DNA of 64,000 nucleotides from Streptomyces sp. MUM 203J (GCF_022414595.1 NZ_JADWYO010000001.1:335946-399945), one strand, 5' to 3'. Counted from the stretch's first letter, positions 1 to 9,267 are shown. Numbers and translations: made by a program. The notes: a model not told the origin generated them from the sequence alone.

Positions 1-1366
1 GCGCAAGCTGTACACCGAGTCGCTGATCGGCAGGGGCGACATCACCGTGGAAGAGGCGGAGCAGGCGCTCCAGGACTTCCAGGGCCAGCTGGAGAAGGTC
101 TTCACCGAGGTCCGCGAGGCCACGGCGCAGCCCGGCGAGAGCCTCGCGGTGGACCCGCAGGCCGGGTTCCCGGCGGACGGCGTCCAGACGGCGATCTCCC
201 AGGAGGCCGTCAAGCGGATCGCGGAGTCCCAGGTCAACATCCCCGAGCACATCACCGTGCACCCGCGTCTGCTGCCGCAGCTGCAGCGCCGTGCCGCGTC
301 CATCGAGGACGGCACGATCGACTGGGGCATGGGCGAGACCCTCGCCGTCGGCTCGCTGGTCATGGAGGGCGTCCCGGTCCGGCTGGCCGGCCAGGACTCC
401 CGCCGCGGCACCTTCGGCCAGCGGCACGGTGTGCTGGTGGACCAGGTGACCGGCGAGGACTACACCCCGCTGCTCTACCTGGCCGAGGACCAGGCGCGGT
501 ACAACGTCTACGACTCGCTGCTCTCCGAGTACGCGGCGATGGGCTTCGAGTACGGCTACTCGCTGGCCCGCCCGAACGCGCTGGTCATGTGGGAGGCGCA
601 GTTCGGTGACTTCGTGAACGGCGCGCAGACCGTCGTCGACGAGTTCATCTCCTCGGCGGAGCAGAAGTGGGGCCAGACCAGCGGCGTCACCCTCCTGCTC
701 CCCCACGGCTACGAGGGCCAGGGCCCGGACCACTCGTCCGCCCGCCCGGAGCGCTTCCTCCAGCTGTGCGCGCAGAACAACATGACGGTCGCGATGCCCA
801 CGCTCCCGTCGAACTACTTCCACCTCCTGCGCTGGCAGGTGCACAACCCGCACCACAAGCCGCTCATCGTCTTCACCCCGAAGTCGATGCTGCGTCTGAA
901 GGCGGCTGCCTCGAAGGCGGAGGAGTTCACGACCGGCGGGTTCCGCCCGGTCATCGGTGACGCGTCGGTCGACCCGTCCGCCGTCCGCAAGGTCGTCTTC
1001 TGCGCCGGCAAGGTCTACTACGACCTGGACGCCGAGCGGAAGAAGCGCGGCGCGACCGACACGGCGATCATCCGCCTGGAGCGTCTCTACCCGCTGCCGG
1101 GCGCGGAGCTGCAGGCCGAGATCGCCAAGTACCCGAACGCCGAGAAGTACATCTGGGCCCAGGAGGAGCCGGCGAACCAGGGGGCGTGGCCGTTCATCGC
1201 GCTGAACCTGATCGACCACCTGGACCTGGCGGTCGGCGCGGACATCCCGCAGGGCGAGCGCCTGCGCCGGATCTCCCGCCCGCACGGCTCCAGCCCGGCG
1301 GTGGGCTCCGCGAAGCGCCACCAGCAGGAGCAGGCGCAGCTCCTCACCGAGGTCTTCGAGGCCTGA
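1..1366 (+). CDS. kgd: 2-oxoglutarate metabolism E1 component, C-terminal part (5' truncated)
   Basis: This is the C-terminal part of the thiamine-diphosphate E1 subunit of the 2-oxoglutarate dehydrogenase complex (TCA cycle, cytoplasm). In actinobacteria this is the long multifunctional Kgd/SucA protein. The reading frame is already open at base 2, so the gene is cut by the window edge; a GTG at 47 is internal and not the start. The visible part carries the transketolase-like pyrimidine-binding region, with HGYEGQGPDHSSARPER and the TLPSNYFHLLR segment typical of the family, followed by the C-terminal domain with KVYYDL and EEPANQGAW. It ends 12 bp before a very strong hairpin that also faces the opposing operon. 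Family identity is certain; the catalytic N-terminal part is not visible here. Confidence 0.97.
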   Translation, partial: RKLYTESLIGRGDITVEEAEQALQDFQGQLEKVFTEVREATAQPGESLAVDPQAGFPADGVQTAISQEAVKRIAESQVNIPEHITVHPRLLPQLQRRAASIEDGTIDWGMGETLAVGSLVMEGVPVRLAGQDSRRGTFGQRHGVLVDQVTGEDYTPLLYLAEDQARYNVYDSLLSEYAAMGFEYGYSLARPNALVMWEAQFGDFVNGAQTVVDEFISSAEQKWGQTSGVTLLLPHGYEGQGPDHSSARPERFLQLCAQNNMTVAMPTLPSNYFHLLRWQVHNPHHKPLIVFTPKSMLRLKAAASKAEEFTTGGFRPVIGDASVDPSAVRKVVFCAGKVYYDLDAERKKRGATDTAIIRLERLYPLPGAELQAEIAKYPNAEKYIWAQEEPANQGAWPFIALNLIDHLDLAVGADIPQGERLRRISRPHGSSPAVGSAKRHQQEQAQLLTEVFEA

Positions 1367-1378
1367 CGACCGCTTCCG

Positions 1379-1432
1379 GTACGCCGGAGGGCCCGGCACC
1401 CGCACAGGCGGGTGCCGGGCCCTCCGGCGTAC
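1379..1432. terminator. 25-bp perfect hairpin between convergent genes
   Basis: The arms 1379-1403 and 1408-1432 are perfectly complementary over 25 bp, with a 4-nt ACAG loop. The hairpin lies between the stop of kgd (+) and the stop of fxsT (-, ends 1437), so it can end transcription from both sides. There is no U-tract, as is usual for Streptomyces hairpin terminators. Confidence 0.9.
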
Positions 1433-1436
1433 CTGC

Positions 1437-4403
1437 TCAGTACGGCTGCGGCTCGAAGTCCCAGTACGGCCGGCCCCCGCCGCGAAGGAACCTCACCTGC
1501 GCGTGCTCGGCCCCGAACCCGGATACCAGTCGCAGCACCGCGTCGCCCTCCAGCCCGCCCGCCTCCTCGTCCTCGCCCAGCGTGTGCAGGTCCCGGGCGA
1601 GCGCAGCCTGGACGTTCAGCGTCAGGACGTGGTCGGTGCCCACCGCGGTGCGGGCCCGCTCCAGGGTGTCCCTCCCCAGGGCCGCCGCACCCTTCGCGTC
1701 ACCGTCCGCCACGCGGGCTCCCGCGGTGTTCAGGGCGCAGCCGACACTCCACGGGTGGTCCGGGCCCAGAGCGTCACGCATCCGGGACAGGCAGTCCTCC
1801 GCCAGAGTGCGCGCGGCCGTCGCGTCGCCCCGGTCGCGCAGGACAAGGGCGTGGTTGTCGCGAACGCCGATCGTGTACGGGTGGTCGTCGCCGAGCTGAG
1901 CGGCGTACCGCCGGGCCGTGGCCGAGATCAGGTCGAGCGCCGCCCCCGTGTCGCCGACACTGCGCTGCAGCATCGCGAAGTCGCTGGACACCAGGAGTGT
2001 CTCCGGGTGGTGCCCGCCGCGGCGGCTCACCAGACGTTCGTGGACGCTACGCATCAGCGCACGGGCGAACCCCAGGTTGCCCTCGCGGCGCATGCACAGG
2101 GCGAAGTTGTGCTCGGCCAACAGCGTCTGCGTGTGGTTGCGGTCGAGAATCTGCCGGTGCAGCCGGGTGTTCTGCTCCTGATAGTCCAGGGCGTCCTGGT
2201 AGCGGCCGAGCAGACGCAGAGTCCAGGCGGTGTGCAGGGCGGAGAGCAGCGTGGCCTGGTCGCGGCCTCCGAGCACAACGACCCTTTCGCGCATCACAGC
2301 CTGGTGCTCGTCGAGGGCCTCGGCGTAGTGGCCGCGCAGCGCCCTGGTGGTGGCGAGGTTGGTACGCAGGCGGAGGGTCAGCGGCACGCGCGGTCCGAGG
2401 GTCGCCCCGGCGTCCTCGGCCGCCTCGGCGTACAACCGGTCGGCCTCTTCGTACTCGGCGAGCGCCATGAGTGTGCCGCCGAGCCCGTTGCGGGCGCGCA
2501 GGACGCGAACGTCACGCCGTTCGACTCCGGCGGCGGCGAGGTCGCGAAGCACGGTCTGGCCGAGCTCCTCCGCATCCGCGTACCGGCCGAGCCTGCGCAG
2601 CATGTTGGCGTGCTGGTGGGTGGCGACGAGGACGAGCGGGTCGGTAGGTCCGGAGACCATGCGCCAGTTCTCCGTGGCGCGCCTGCTGATCCACCAGCCT
2701 GCCTGGTACTCGCCACGGGTACGCAGGTATTCCACGCAGTTGAGAACGAGCCGCCGTACGTCGTCGTGCTCGGACTCCAGGGCGCCCGACGGCTCCAGGT
2801 GTGGAATGAGCTCAGCGTACCGCTGCCAGTGCCGCGGGTCGGTGGGGGTGTGCGGGTCGGCGGAGACGAGGACTCGGCAGGCAGTGGCGGAGCCCTGCTC
2901 GCAGTCCAGGGGCGGGAGGCTGCTGCGGACGAACCGATGGAAGAGCCGGTGCATGCGCAGCGTACCGACGGTGTCCGTGTCAGCGGGCGGACCCGTCTCG
3001 TACTCCAGCCACATGGCGGTGGTCTCGGACAGGGTGCGCAGCGCCGTGTTCCAACTGCTGGGGTCCGCGGCCATGCTGGCCAGGTGCGAGGGCAGATCGG
3101 CGGAGCGTGCGGAACGCAGAAGCCGTACGGGTACGACGTCGGGAGAGAAGAAGGACAGAAGCTTCAGGAGCTCGTGGGCCTCCGGGGCGTCTTCGTAGAG
3201 GGCGTTGACGGCCATGGACCACACGACGTGGAAGGGGCGGGGCTCGTCGCCGGACGGGACGACGCCGAAGACGTTGGGATCGGCGTTGCGGATCTGGTGG
3301 AGGTAGGTCTCGACGGCCACTGTGGCGTGGTGGTCTAGCCAGGCGGCCATCTGGTCGACGAGGAGCGGCAGGTCGTCCAGCTCGTGGACGAGGGCGTCGG
3401 CCTGGTGCTCCAGGAGGCGGGGGGCACGGCGGCAGGCGTAGGCGACACTCTCCTTGCGGGAGAAGCGAGGCACCTCGATCAACTCGGCGCCGTGCCGGGC
3501 CCAAGTGGTCCTACGCCCGGTAAGCAGTATGTGGCCGGGCCCGTCCGGCAGCAGTCCGGCCAGTTGCTCGGGGGCCTCGGCACCGTCGAGAACGAGAAGC
3601 CAGCGACGGTCGGGGGCACGCAGAACGGTGCGTACGGCGTCTATGAGCGCCTCCAGTTCGCTGCCCGCGTTGACGCCGAGGGCCTCGGCTAGTGCGGCAA
3701 GGCTCTCGCGGGCGGTGCTGGTGGTCATGGCGCGGACCCACCAGACGACGTCGTACTCCCCGGCATGGCGGTAGGCATATTCCAGGGCTATCTGGGTCTT
3801 GCCGACGCCGCCGGTGCCGTGGAGGGCCACGAGGGACGGTGCGTGGGGAGGTGCCGCGGTGAGCGCGGCGCGCACGCGCTCAAGGATCGTCGTTCGGCCG
3901 GTGAAACGCGGGTTGCGGCGGTCGGCGTTCCACACGGGCGGCAACTCGTCGGGGAAGCGCAGCGAGCGGGTGAGGTCGACGGGGACCGGAGCTTCGGCGG
4001 CGCCGAGGAGCCCCAGCAGTCGCCGCCTGGCCTCCTCGCGCCGTACGCCGCGCAGCTCGACGGGGTTCAGGTCGCGCACGGCGTCGGGGAGCGGCCGTGC
4101 AGTGACGCTGACGGCGTCCAGCCGGTCCCGTTGCTCGGGCGCGAGGGCGCGCAGGGCTTCTGCCCAGCCGTGGTAGCGACCGGAGTCGAAGCGGAGGTAC
4201 CAGTCGTCCAGGACGAGCAGGACGCGGCCCGGATCGTCGAACAGCTCGGTGAGAGCGGAGCCTTGGGCGGGCGTGCGAAGCGGGTCCCAGCCCACGAGCC
4301 GATTCGGCAGGCCGACGCCCGTCAGGACTTCTTCGATCCAGGCCGCCCAGCGTTCACTCTGTCCGGCGAAGACCACCGTGATGGGAGGGGAGTCTTCGGT
4401 CAT
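1437..4403 (-). CDS. fxsT: FxsT-type protein: TIR-like N-terminus, NB-ARC NTPase, TPR repeats
   Basis: This 988-residue signalling NTPase matches proteins annotated as 'FxSxx-COOH system tetratricopeptide repeat protein'. Residues 1-130 look like a diverged TIR-type fold (VFAGQSERWAAWIEE, then VGWDP). Residues 165-450 form an NB-ARC/STAND module with Walker A GTGGVGKT at 196-203 and a Walker B-like WLLVLDG. From about residue 560 to the end there are tandem TPRs with repeated LGxxHPxT-type segments. It ends the operon, 129 bp after the radical SAM gene. By analogy with STAND proteins, the TPRs would sense a ligand or partner and the NTPase would switch the N-terminal domain. The real trigger and output are unknown. 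The TIR assignment is an inference from pattern; the NB-ARC and TPR parts are clear. Confidence 0.85.
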   Translation of the reverse strand: MTEDSPPITVVFAGQSERWAAWIEEVLTGVGLPNRLVGWDPLRTPAQGSALTELFDDPGRVLLVLDDWYLRFDSGRYHGWAEALRALAPEQRDRLDAVSVTARPLPDAVRDLNPVELRGVRREEARRRLLGLLGAAEAPVPVDLTRSLRFPDELPPVWNADRRNPRFTGRTTILERVRAALTAAPPHAPSLVALHGTGGVGKTQIALEYAYRHAGEYDVVWWVRAMTTSTARESLAALAEALGVNAGSELEALIDAVRTVLRAPDRRWLLVLDGAEAPEQLAGLLPDGPGHILLTGRRTTWARHGAELIEVPRFSRKESVAYACRRAPRLLEHQADALVHELDDLPLLVDQMAAWLDHHATVAVETYLHQIRNADPNVFGVVPSGDEPRPFHVVWSMAVNALYEDAPEAHELLKLLSFFSPDVVPVRLLRSARSADLPSHLASMAADPSSWNTALRTLSETTAMWLEYETGPPADTDTVGTLRMHRLFHRFVRSSLPPLDCEQGSATACRVLVSADPHTPTDPRHWQRYAELIPHLEPSGALESEHDDVRRLVLNCVEYLRTRGEYQAGWWISRRATENWRMVSGPTDPLVLVATHQHANMLRRLGRYADAEELGQTVLRDLAAAGVERRDVRVLRARNGLGGTLMALAEYEEADRLYAEAAEDAGATLGPRVPLTLRLRTNLATTRALRGHYAEALDEHQAVMRERVVVLGGRDQATLLSALHTAWTLRLLGRYQDALDYQEQNTRLHRQILDRNHTQTLLAEHNFALCMRREGNLGFARALMRSVHERLVSRRGGHHPETLLVSSDFAMLQRSVGDTGAALDLISATARRYAAQLGDDHPYTIGVRDNHALVLRDRGDATAARTLAEDCLSRMRDALGPDHPWSVGCALNTAGARVADGDAKGAAALGRDTLERARTAVGTDHVLTLNVQAALARDLHTLGEDEEAGGLEGDAVLRLVSGFGAEHAQVRFLRGGGRPYWDFEPQPY

Positions 4404-4404
4404 G

Positions 4405-4419
4405 CGAGGGTCTCCCTCG
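4405..4419 (-). promoter_or_regulatory. Short hairpin over the ribosome-binding site of fxsT
   Basis: Arms CGAGGG (4405-4410) and CCCTCG (4414-4419) can pair around a 3-nt loop immediately before the fxsT ATG. The fold would include the GAGGGA Shine-Dalgarno sequence. It may lower or gate translation of the NTPase relative to the upstream genes. It is small and could be chance. Confidence 0.3.
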
Positions 4420-4532
4420 GGAGGGAATCCGAAGATTCGACTGCGAGTTCATGTGAGTTCGACCGGGCTGTTCAGCTCAGCCAGTTCAGTCGCTTTGTGC
4501 GCGAGTTTCCTCGATTGTGCGTCAGTTCTGCG

Positions 4533-5711
4533 TCAGGGACCGACGGTTGTGTTGCATTGCTGCTTGTCTGTCACATCACACAGACGCTGTGCGATGTGTC
4601 TGACCAGGCGTTCCAGGTCGGCGCAGTAGACGCTGGGGTTGCGGAATCCGTCACGCGGTGCGTAGCGGTGGGCGTAGTTGCCACCCCCGCACACCCGGAC
4701 CACGGGGCAAGCACGGCACTCGGTGGCCAGCGCGGCGGCGCCGAGTGCGCGTGCGGCGATGCCCGGGTGCCGCAGCGCCGCGTCGAAGGAGTGCCGGTGC
4801 ACGTCGAGGCCCGTGGCGGAGGCCCCCGGATAGGCCGAGCGCAGCGAGTCGACCTGTTCGATGGTGCCGTCCGTCTCCACGACCACGGCCGCCATCGGGG
4901 ACAGCCCGAGGGCTTCGCTGGCACTGGGCGCGCCGACGAGCAGTGCGAGGGCCTCCTGGAAGAGCCGCACGCGGGTCGTGGTCCCACGCGGGTCCCCCCA
5001 CCACAGGTCGAAGGCCTCGGAGAGCCAGTCGCCGTACGGGGTGGGGCGCGGCCGCCTGCCGGGCGCCGAGGGCTGCACGCCCGGTGGCGGGGTGGCCCAG
5101 TTGGCGTGCGGGAGCAGGAAGTCGACCCGAGACGGCGCCAGTTCGAGGAGGGACTCGTAGACGTCGGCGGGCGGCGCGGTGACATCGATGGTGCACAGCA
5201 CGCCTGCATACTGCCCGCCGCGCCGTGTGAGGAGCCGCGCCGCCCGCTCGGCTGCGGGCCAGGACGGGCGGCCCGCGTGGTCGACGCGGCGCGCGTTGAG
5301 TTGCGCGGTTCCACCGTCGAGGCTGAGCCCGACTCCAATGCCGTGGACGGCGAGCCGGTCCAGGGCGTGCTCGGTGAGGAGAGTGCCGTTGGTCTGCACG
5401 GTGAAGGCCGGGGTGCAGTGGGCGGGGATCGCATCCCGTACGGTCCGGGCGTACGCGATCACGGTGTCGGGCCCCCCGAGGAGCGGCTCACCCCCGTGGA
5501 GGTCGACGCGCATACGGTCGAGGCGGTGTATGGCGGCATGCTCGGCCATCCGGCGTGCGACCTGCCGCATGGTGCGCGGCTGCACCCGCGCGGGCCGGTC
5601 GCGCCAGGAGGCGTCCGGCCCCTGGTAGAGGTAGCAGTAGGTGCAGGCCAGGTTGCACCGGCTGTGCACTTTCAGCACAAACTGCCGGAACGGCACACCG
5701 CTACCGGTCAC
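4533..5711 (-). CDS. fxsB: FxsB-type radical SAM/SPASM peptide maturase
   Basis: A 392-residue radical S-adenosylmethionine enzyme expected to modify the small peptide encoded just upstream. The CxxxCxxC motif for the SAM [4Fe-4S] cluster is C19/C23/C26 (CNLACTYC). A SAM-binding GGEP motif follows near residue 74. A SPASM-type auxiliary cluster region lies at the end, with C332, C335, C341 and C363 (CRACPVVRVC, then NPSVYC). This architecture and the CGGGNYAHRY segment are typical of FxsB maturases, which belong to the group that forms aromatic-side-chain cyclophanes (triceptides). Translation starts at GTG 5711, which overlaps the TGA of the peptide gene (GTGA), so the two are translationally coupled. 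The chemistry is inferred from the family, not shown here. Confidence 0.9.
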   Translation of the reverse strand: MTGSGVPFRQFVLKVHSRCNLACTYCYLYQGPDASWRDRPARVQPRTMRQVARRMAEHAAIHRLDRMRVDLHGGEPLLGGPDTVIAYARTVRDAIPAHCTPAFTVQTNGTLLTEHALDRLAVHGIGVGLSLDGGTAQLNARRVDHAGRPSWPAAERAARLLTRRGGQYAGVLCTIDVTAPPADVYESLLELAPSRVDFLLPHANWATPPPGVQPSAPGRRPRPTPYGDWLSEAFDLWWGDPRGTTTRVRLFQEALALLVGAPSASEALGLSPMAAVVVETDGTIEQVDSLRSAYPGASATGLDVHRHSFDAALRHPGIAARALGAAALATECRACPVVRVCGGGNYAHRYAPRDGFRNPSVYCADLERLVRHIAQRLCDVTDKQQCNTTVGP

Positions 5712-5875
5712 GGCGCGTCGTCGTAGTAGGCGACGGTGGTGGCGGGGTCCCGGGTGCGGACGTCGGTCAGCACGGCGTCCAGGACAGGGTGACCGGTGGG
5801 GGTGGCGCCGCCGGCGCGGACGAGGTCACCGAAATCGGGCAGGGGTGTGCTATCGGGGATGTCGGGGTGAGTCAT
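5708..5875 (-). CDS. Candidate RiPP precursor peptide, 55 aa, YxDxx-COOH terminus
   Basis: A short gene on the minus strand between the vWA-like protein and the radical SAM enzyme. Its ATG (5875) overlaps the upstream stop as ATGA, and its TGA overlaps the GTG of the maturase as GTGA; both neighbours lock it in place. The 55-residue product starts MTHPDIPDSTPLPDFGDLV and ends AYYDDAP. It has an acidic/hydrophobic leader-like stretch (residues 12-39) and a small C-terminal core. FxsA peptides, the usual FxsB substrates, end F-x-S-x-x-COOH. Here the fifth residue from the end is Tyr51 and the pattern is Y-x-D-x-x-COOH, with Tyr50 also in a YxD context. This matches an aromatic-x-x cyclophane substrate in position and type. 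Function is inferred from context and the C-terminal motif. Confidence 0.8.
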   Translation of the reverse strand: MTHPDIPDSTPLPDFGDLVRAGGATPTGHPVLDAVLTDVRTRDPATTVAYYDDAP

Positions 5876-8800
5876 GTCCTGTCCGGCCTGCCGGTGGGAG
5901 GGTCCTCTGGCGCGGCGGCGGACGGAGACGCCTGCACCTCGGTGCTCCCGGATTCCAGGCGGGCGACGGCCTGGCGAATGCGGTCGGCCGCCGGTGAGGC
6001 GGACTCGCCTGCCTCGGTGAGGAGTCGGAGGGCGCGGCGGTACTCGGTGAGTGCGCGTTGCGGGCCTGCGGTCTGCAGCAGCAGCTCGGCGCGCTTCCGT
6101 GTCAGGGTCGCAGCGAACCGATGACGGCCCCCTTCAAGGGCTGCCGTCACTGCTTGCCGGTAGTGCTCGGCTCCTTCGTTCAGACGTGCTGTGGAGCCGG
6201 TCGCCTCCGCCAGCCGTTCCGCGGCCTCTCCCCGGGACGCCCAGGCATCGGCCGCAGCCGGGCCGATACGCGGATCACGCGCGGCTGCGCCCAGGAGCCA
6301 GTCGGCCTCGTGGAGGTCGGTCACCGCCCCACGCAGTTGGTGGCGTCTCAGGAGCAGGCGGCCGAGGTCGAGCCGATGATGGGCGAGGAACTGCGACTGT
6401 TCCGGAGAACAACCGACCGCCGCCCGCACGAACCGGATCGCGGTGGCGAGGTGTTCCGGATCACGTGGAGCACCTGCCAGAACGGCTGTCACATGCGTAT
6501 GCAGCACAGCCGCGTGCAAGGGAGTGTCCGCTTCGGAGAGTTCCAGGGCGCGGGCGGTGAGCTCGACGATCCTGGGGAAGGACGGAGGCTTCTCGTTGGC
6601 AGCGCCTTTGGTGAGCAGCGCCAGGCAGTGTGCCAGACGTGTGTCCCATCCCTCCTCGCCCAGCGACGTCTCGGCGATGGCCCTCGCCTGCGTCAACGCG
6701 GAGGTCGCCTCGGGGTCGGCCTCACCGGTGTCCTCCTTGGCCAGCGTGAACGCCTCGGCGGCCGTCAACCAGTCCTCGAACATCTGTCGTGGGGCGGGGC
6801 GCCAGTCGGGTGCGGCGTCCGGTTCCCCGGTCGGGGCTTCCTGCCACGCGGCCAGCGCCCGCGTCAGATCGGCAGCGGCGCTTCGGGCCAGCGGTCGGAC
6901 GTCCTCGTCGCTCGTGCCGAGTTCGACGTTCCCCTGGGCGACCTTGAAGGCGGTGTGGCCACGGACGTAGCGTGCCTCGGGACTGTCGTGCTCCTCGACC
7001 AGTCGGCGTGCCGCCAGCAGAGCCCTGCCGGTCATGGTCTCGAACCAGTGGAGGGGACTGTGCGGCGGCGGGTGCGCCAGCCGCCCGGCGTACCTGGCGA
7101 GGTCGGTGGCCAGGATCAGCGCGGTATGTGCCTCGCTGACTCGCGCCTTCGGGTTACTCGTGTGCGTTTCCGGCGGCAGCTTCTCCAGGTGGTCCACGCA
7201 CCGCATCAGCAGTGCGAAGCGCAATGCGTCCCGCCGCTCGTCGCCGTCGAGCTGCCTCAGCCTGTCCGTCACGTGACGCGTGATCTCACCGGGCACGACA
7301 TCAGTGTCGGCGCCCGCGGCGTAGACCTCCGCTTCCATGACCTCCAGCACTCGGGCCGCCGCCCAATGCCCGGTCGGCTCCTCCGGCACTGCCTGTTCCG
7401 CCGCGGTCAAAGCGTCGCGCAAGTCCTCACCCAGGCGGCGGGCCTCCCAGCGTTCCAGCAGGGCCTCCGCCAACGCGAGCTCGTACGAGGCCCGGGCCGT
7501 CCGGTCCGGTTCCGTGCGGGCGGCGCGGGTGAGGAGTTGGATCGCCGCGTCCAGGTCACGGGAGGAACTCTCGGAGCGGAAGCGGTGCAGGGCCTCGCGT
7601 GCGCGCGCTGCCAGCGCCTCAGGGGGCTCTGGCAAGGTGGTGGGCGCCTGCGGCGTGGACAGGAAGTGGCGTAGGACACCGGTCGAGACGACGGCGAACC
7701 TGCGCAGACCCGGCGTGTCGGCGGCGCCGGCGAGCGGCTCCACCGTGCCGGCGAGGTAGGCGGCTGCCATCGCCGGGAAATTCGGCACGCCGGTGCCGAA
7801 GCGGCGCGCCAGGTACTGGGAGGTGTTCTTCAGGACAAGCTGCGCGTCACCGACCGTGAGGAGCCCGATCAGCTCGTCCCGGACCCCGGGCATGAAGTCG
7901 TAGACGAGAACATCCTGTTGATCGTCCGCGTCGTCGGCGCGCCGCAGCAGACCGCTCAGCAATACCTCCGCCAGTACGTCGGGCCCGCTACCCGGCAACA
8001 TCGCCCGCTGGACGAGCTGCATGACGGGCAGCACCAGGGGAGCCGCCGTCAGGCACGCGGCAAGCCGGCGGGCGGGCGGCGAGGCGTACCGGCGGAAAGC
8101 GCGCACTCGCTCGGCGCCCGGCACGTCCCGCGGGGCCGCGGCACCACCCTGCGCGGGGCGCTGGTCGGCGGTGACGATCGCGGCGGCGCCGGGCAGGGCG
8201 AGCCGGGCGGTGGCTGAGGAGAGTCGCGCCCACGTGTTGAGCGCGACCCGGTTCGGCGCGAGGACCGGGATCGGCACGGCACCACGCTCCGCCCCGAACC
8301 CCACCGGGGCCCGCCCACGGGGGCGGAACCACAGCCTCCGTACAGGCCCTTCGGAGCGTCCCAGTTCCCCGGGCCGGGCGGGCAGGTGGGTGTCGCCCCA
8401 CATGCGCTGCGGCAGGGGCTGGATGACGGCGACCGGTGCGGTGGAGGCCCAGCAGTGCAGCAGCCGCTGGATGGTGCCGTCGCGCCACATGGGGCCCGCG
8501 CAGTCGCTGAGCAGGAGGGTCAACTGCCGCCCGGTGGGGTCGGTGAGCTGACCCGGGGACCGCAGCCACGTACGCTCGCCCGGCACCGCGGTCGTGGCGT
8601 AGCCCGGCGTGCCGTCGACGCGCGGATGCAGGTAGAGCACGGTCACGTCACGGAAGGCACCGGCGCGTTCGCAGACTGCCCGCAGTTCATGCAGCGTCTG
8701 GTCCCACACGACGTTGGACGTGGACACGTCCATCAGCAGCTGGACGCGGGCCACGCTGCGGCGCTCGCGGCGCAGGACAGGCACGATGAGTCCGGTGTCG

Positions 8801-9267
8801 GCGGCCCGCTCTGCTGTGGCGTGTTCGTCCAGGACGCGGCGTACGGGCGCGTGAGCGGCTTGGAAGCGCTGAAGAGGGCGTAACGCGCATTGCAGGGCGA
8901 GCGGGTCGGGCAGGGTGGCGGCGGTGGGCACCCAGACGCGGGTGTCGTTCCCGGACTGGCCCGGTGGTGCAGAGGAGTCGGGAACGGACACGTCGGCCCG
9001 GCCGGGTGCGCCCGGCGCACCAGGTGGCCGCGATGCGACCGGCGGTGCGGGGGGCCGCGAAGGCACCTGCCCGTCCGGCGACGTCCTGGGGGCCGGCCGG
9101 CCGCGCCAGTCCTGTACGGGTCCCGTCGGTGTGGTGGGTCTTCCGCCGCCCGGGGTCACCCACCTGGACAGCCACAGGGCGTCGGCGACGTCCTCGGCAG
9201 TGGGTGCCAGGTCCGCGTCGCGGAGTCGGGTGACCAGCTCGGTGAGCAGGGCGGCGGCAGCGGTCAT
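5872..9267 (-). CDS. SAV_2336-type protein with vWA-like domain and helical repeats
   Basis: A 1131-residue cytoplasmic protein of the type annotated 'SAV_2336 N-terminal domain-related'. Residues 1-40 form a small helical start, and 40-115 are Pro/Gly-rich linker. Residues about 160-350 look like a von Willebrand A domain, with a MIDAS-like D-x-S-x-S motif at 180-184 (DVSTS) after a hydrophobic strand. The rest is largely alpha-helical, with TPR-like segments from about 590 to the end. In vWA-MoxR systems the vWA protein acts as adaptor for the ATPase. It is stop/start coupled to the MoxR gene before it (ATGA, 9264-9267) and to the peptide gene after it. No enzymatic motif was recognised. 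The adaptor role is inferred. Confidence 0.8.
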   Translation of the reverse strand: MTAAAALLTELVTRLRDADLAPTAEDVADALWLSRWVTPGGGRPTTPTGPVQDWRGRPAPRTSPDGQVPSRPPAPPVASRPPGAPGAPGRADVSVPDSSAPPGQSGNDTRVWVPTAATLPDPLALQCALRPLQRFQAAHAPVRRVLDEHATAERAADTGLIVPVLRRERRSVARVQLLMDVSTSNVVWDQTLHELRAVCERAGAFRDVTVLYLHPRVDGTPGYATTAVPGERTWLRSPGQLTDPTGRQLTLLLSDCAGPMWRDGTIQRLLHCWASTAPVAVIQPLPQRMWGDTHLPARPGELGRSEGPVRRLWFRPRGRAPVGFGAERGAVPIPVLAPNRVALNTWARLSSATARLALPGAAAIVTADQRPAQGGAAAPRDVPGAERVRAFRRYASPPARRLAACLTAAPLVLPVMQLVQRAMLPGSGPDVLAEVLLSGLLRRADDADDQQDVLVYDFMPGVRDELIGLLTVGDAQLVLKNTSQYLARRFGTGVPNFPAMAAAYLAGTVEPLAGAADTPGLRRFAVVSTGVLRHFLSTPQAPTTLPEPPEALAARAREALHRFRSESSSRDLDAAIQLLTRAARTEPDRTARASYELALAEALLERWEARRLGEDLRDALTAAEQAVPEEPTGHWAAARVLEVMEAEVYAAGADTDVVPGEITRHVTDRLRQLDGDERRDALRFALLMRCVDHLEKLPPETHTSNPKARVSEAHTALILATDLARYAGRLAHPPPHSPLHWFETMTGRALLAARRLVEEHDSPEARYVRGHTAFKVAQGNVELGTSDEDVRPLARSAAADLTRALAAWQEAPTGEPDAAPDWRPAPRQMFEDWLTAAEAFTLAKEDTGEADPEATSALTQARAIAETSLGEEGWDTRLAHCLALLTKGAANEKPPSFPRIVELTARALELSEADTPLHAAVLHTHVTAVLAGAPRDPEHLATAIRFVRAAVGCSPEQSQFLAHHRLDLGRLLLRRHQLRGAVTDLHEADWLLGAAARDPRIGPAAADAWASRGEAAERLAEATGSTARLNEGAEHYRQAVTAALEGGRHRFAATLTRKRAELLLQTAGPQRALTEYRRALRLLTEAGESASPAADRIRQAVARLESGSTEVQASPSAAAPEDPPTGRPDRT

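Noticed and set aside
1503..3338. Long plus-strand open frames opposite fxsT
   Set aside because: They are antisense shadows of a GC-rich gene. The minus-strand product has clear NB-ARC and TPR motifs, and the plus-strand translations resemble no protein.
4404..4532. A second precursor peptide between the radical SAM gene and fxsT
   Set aside because: No start-to-stop ORF with coding character or an aromatic-x-x C-terminus was found in this 129-bp gap on the minus strand.
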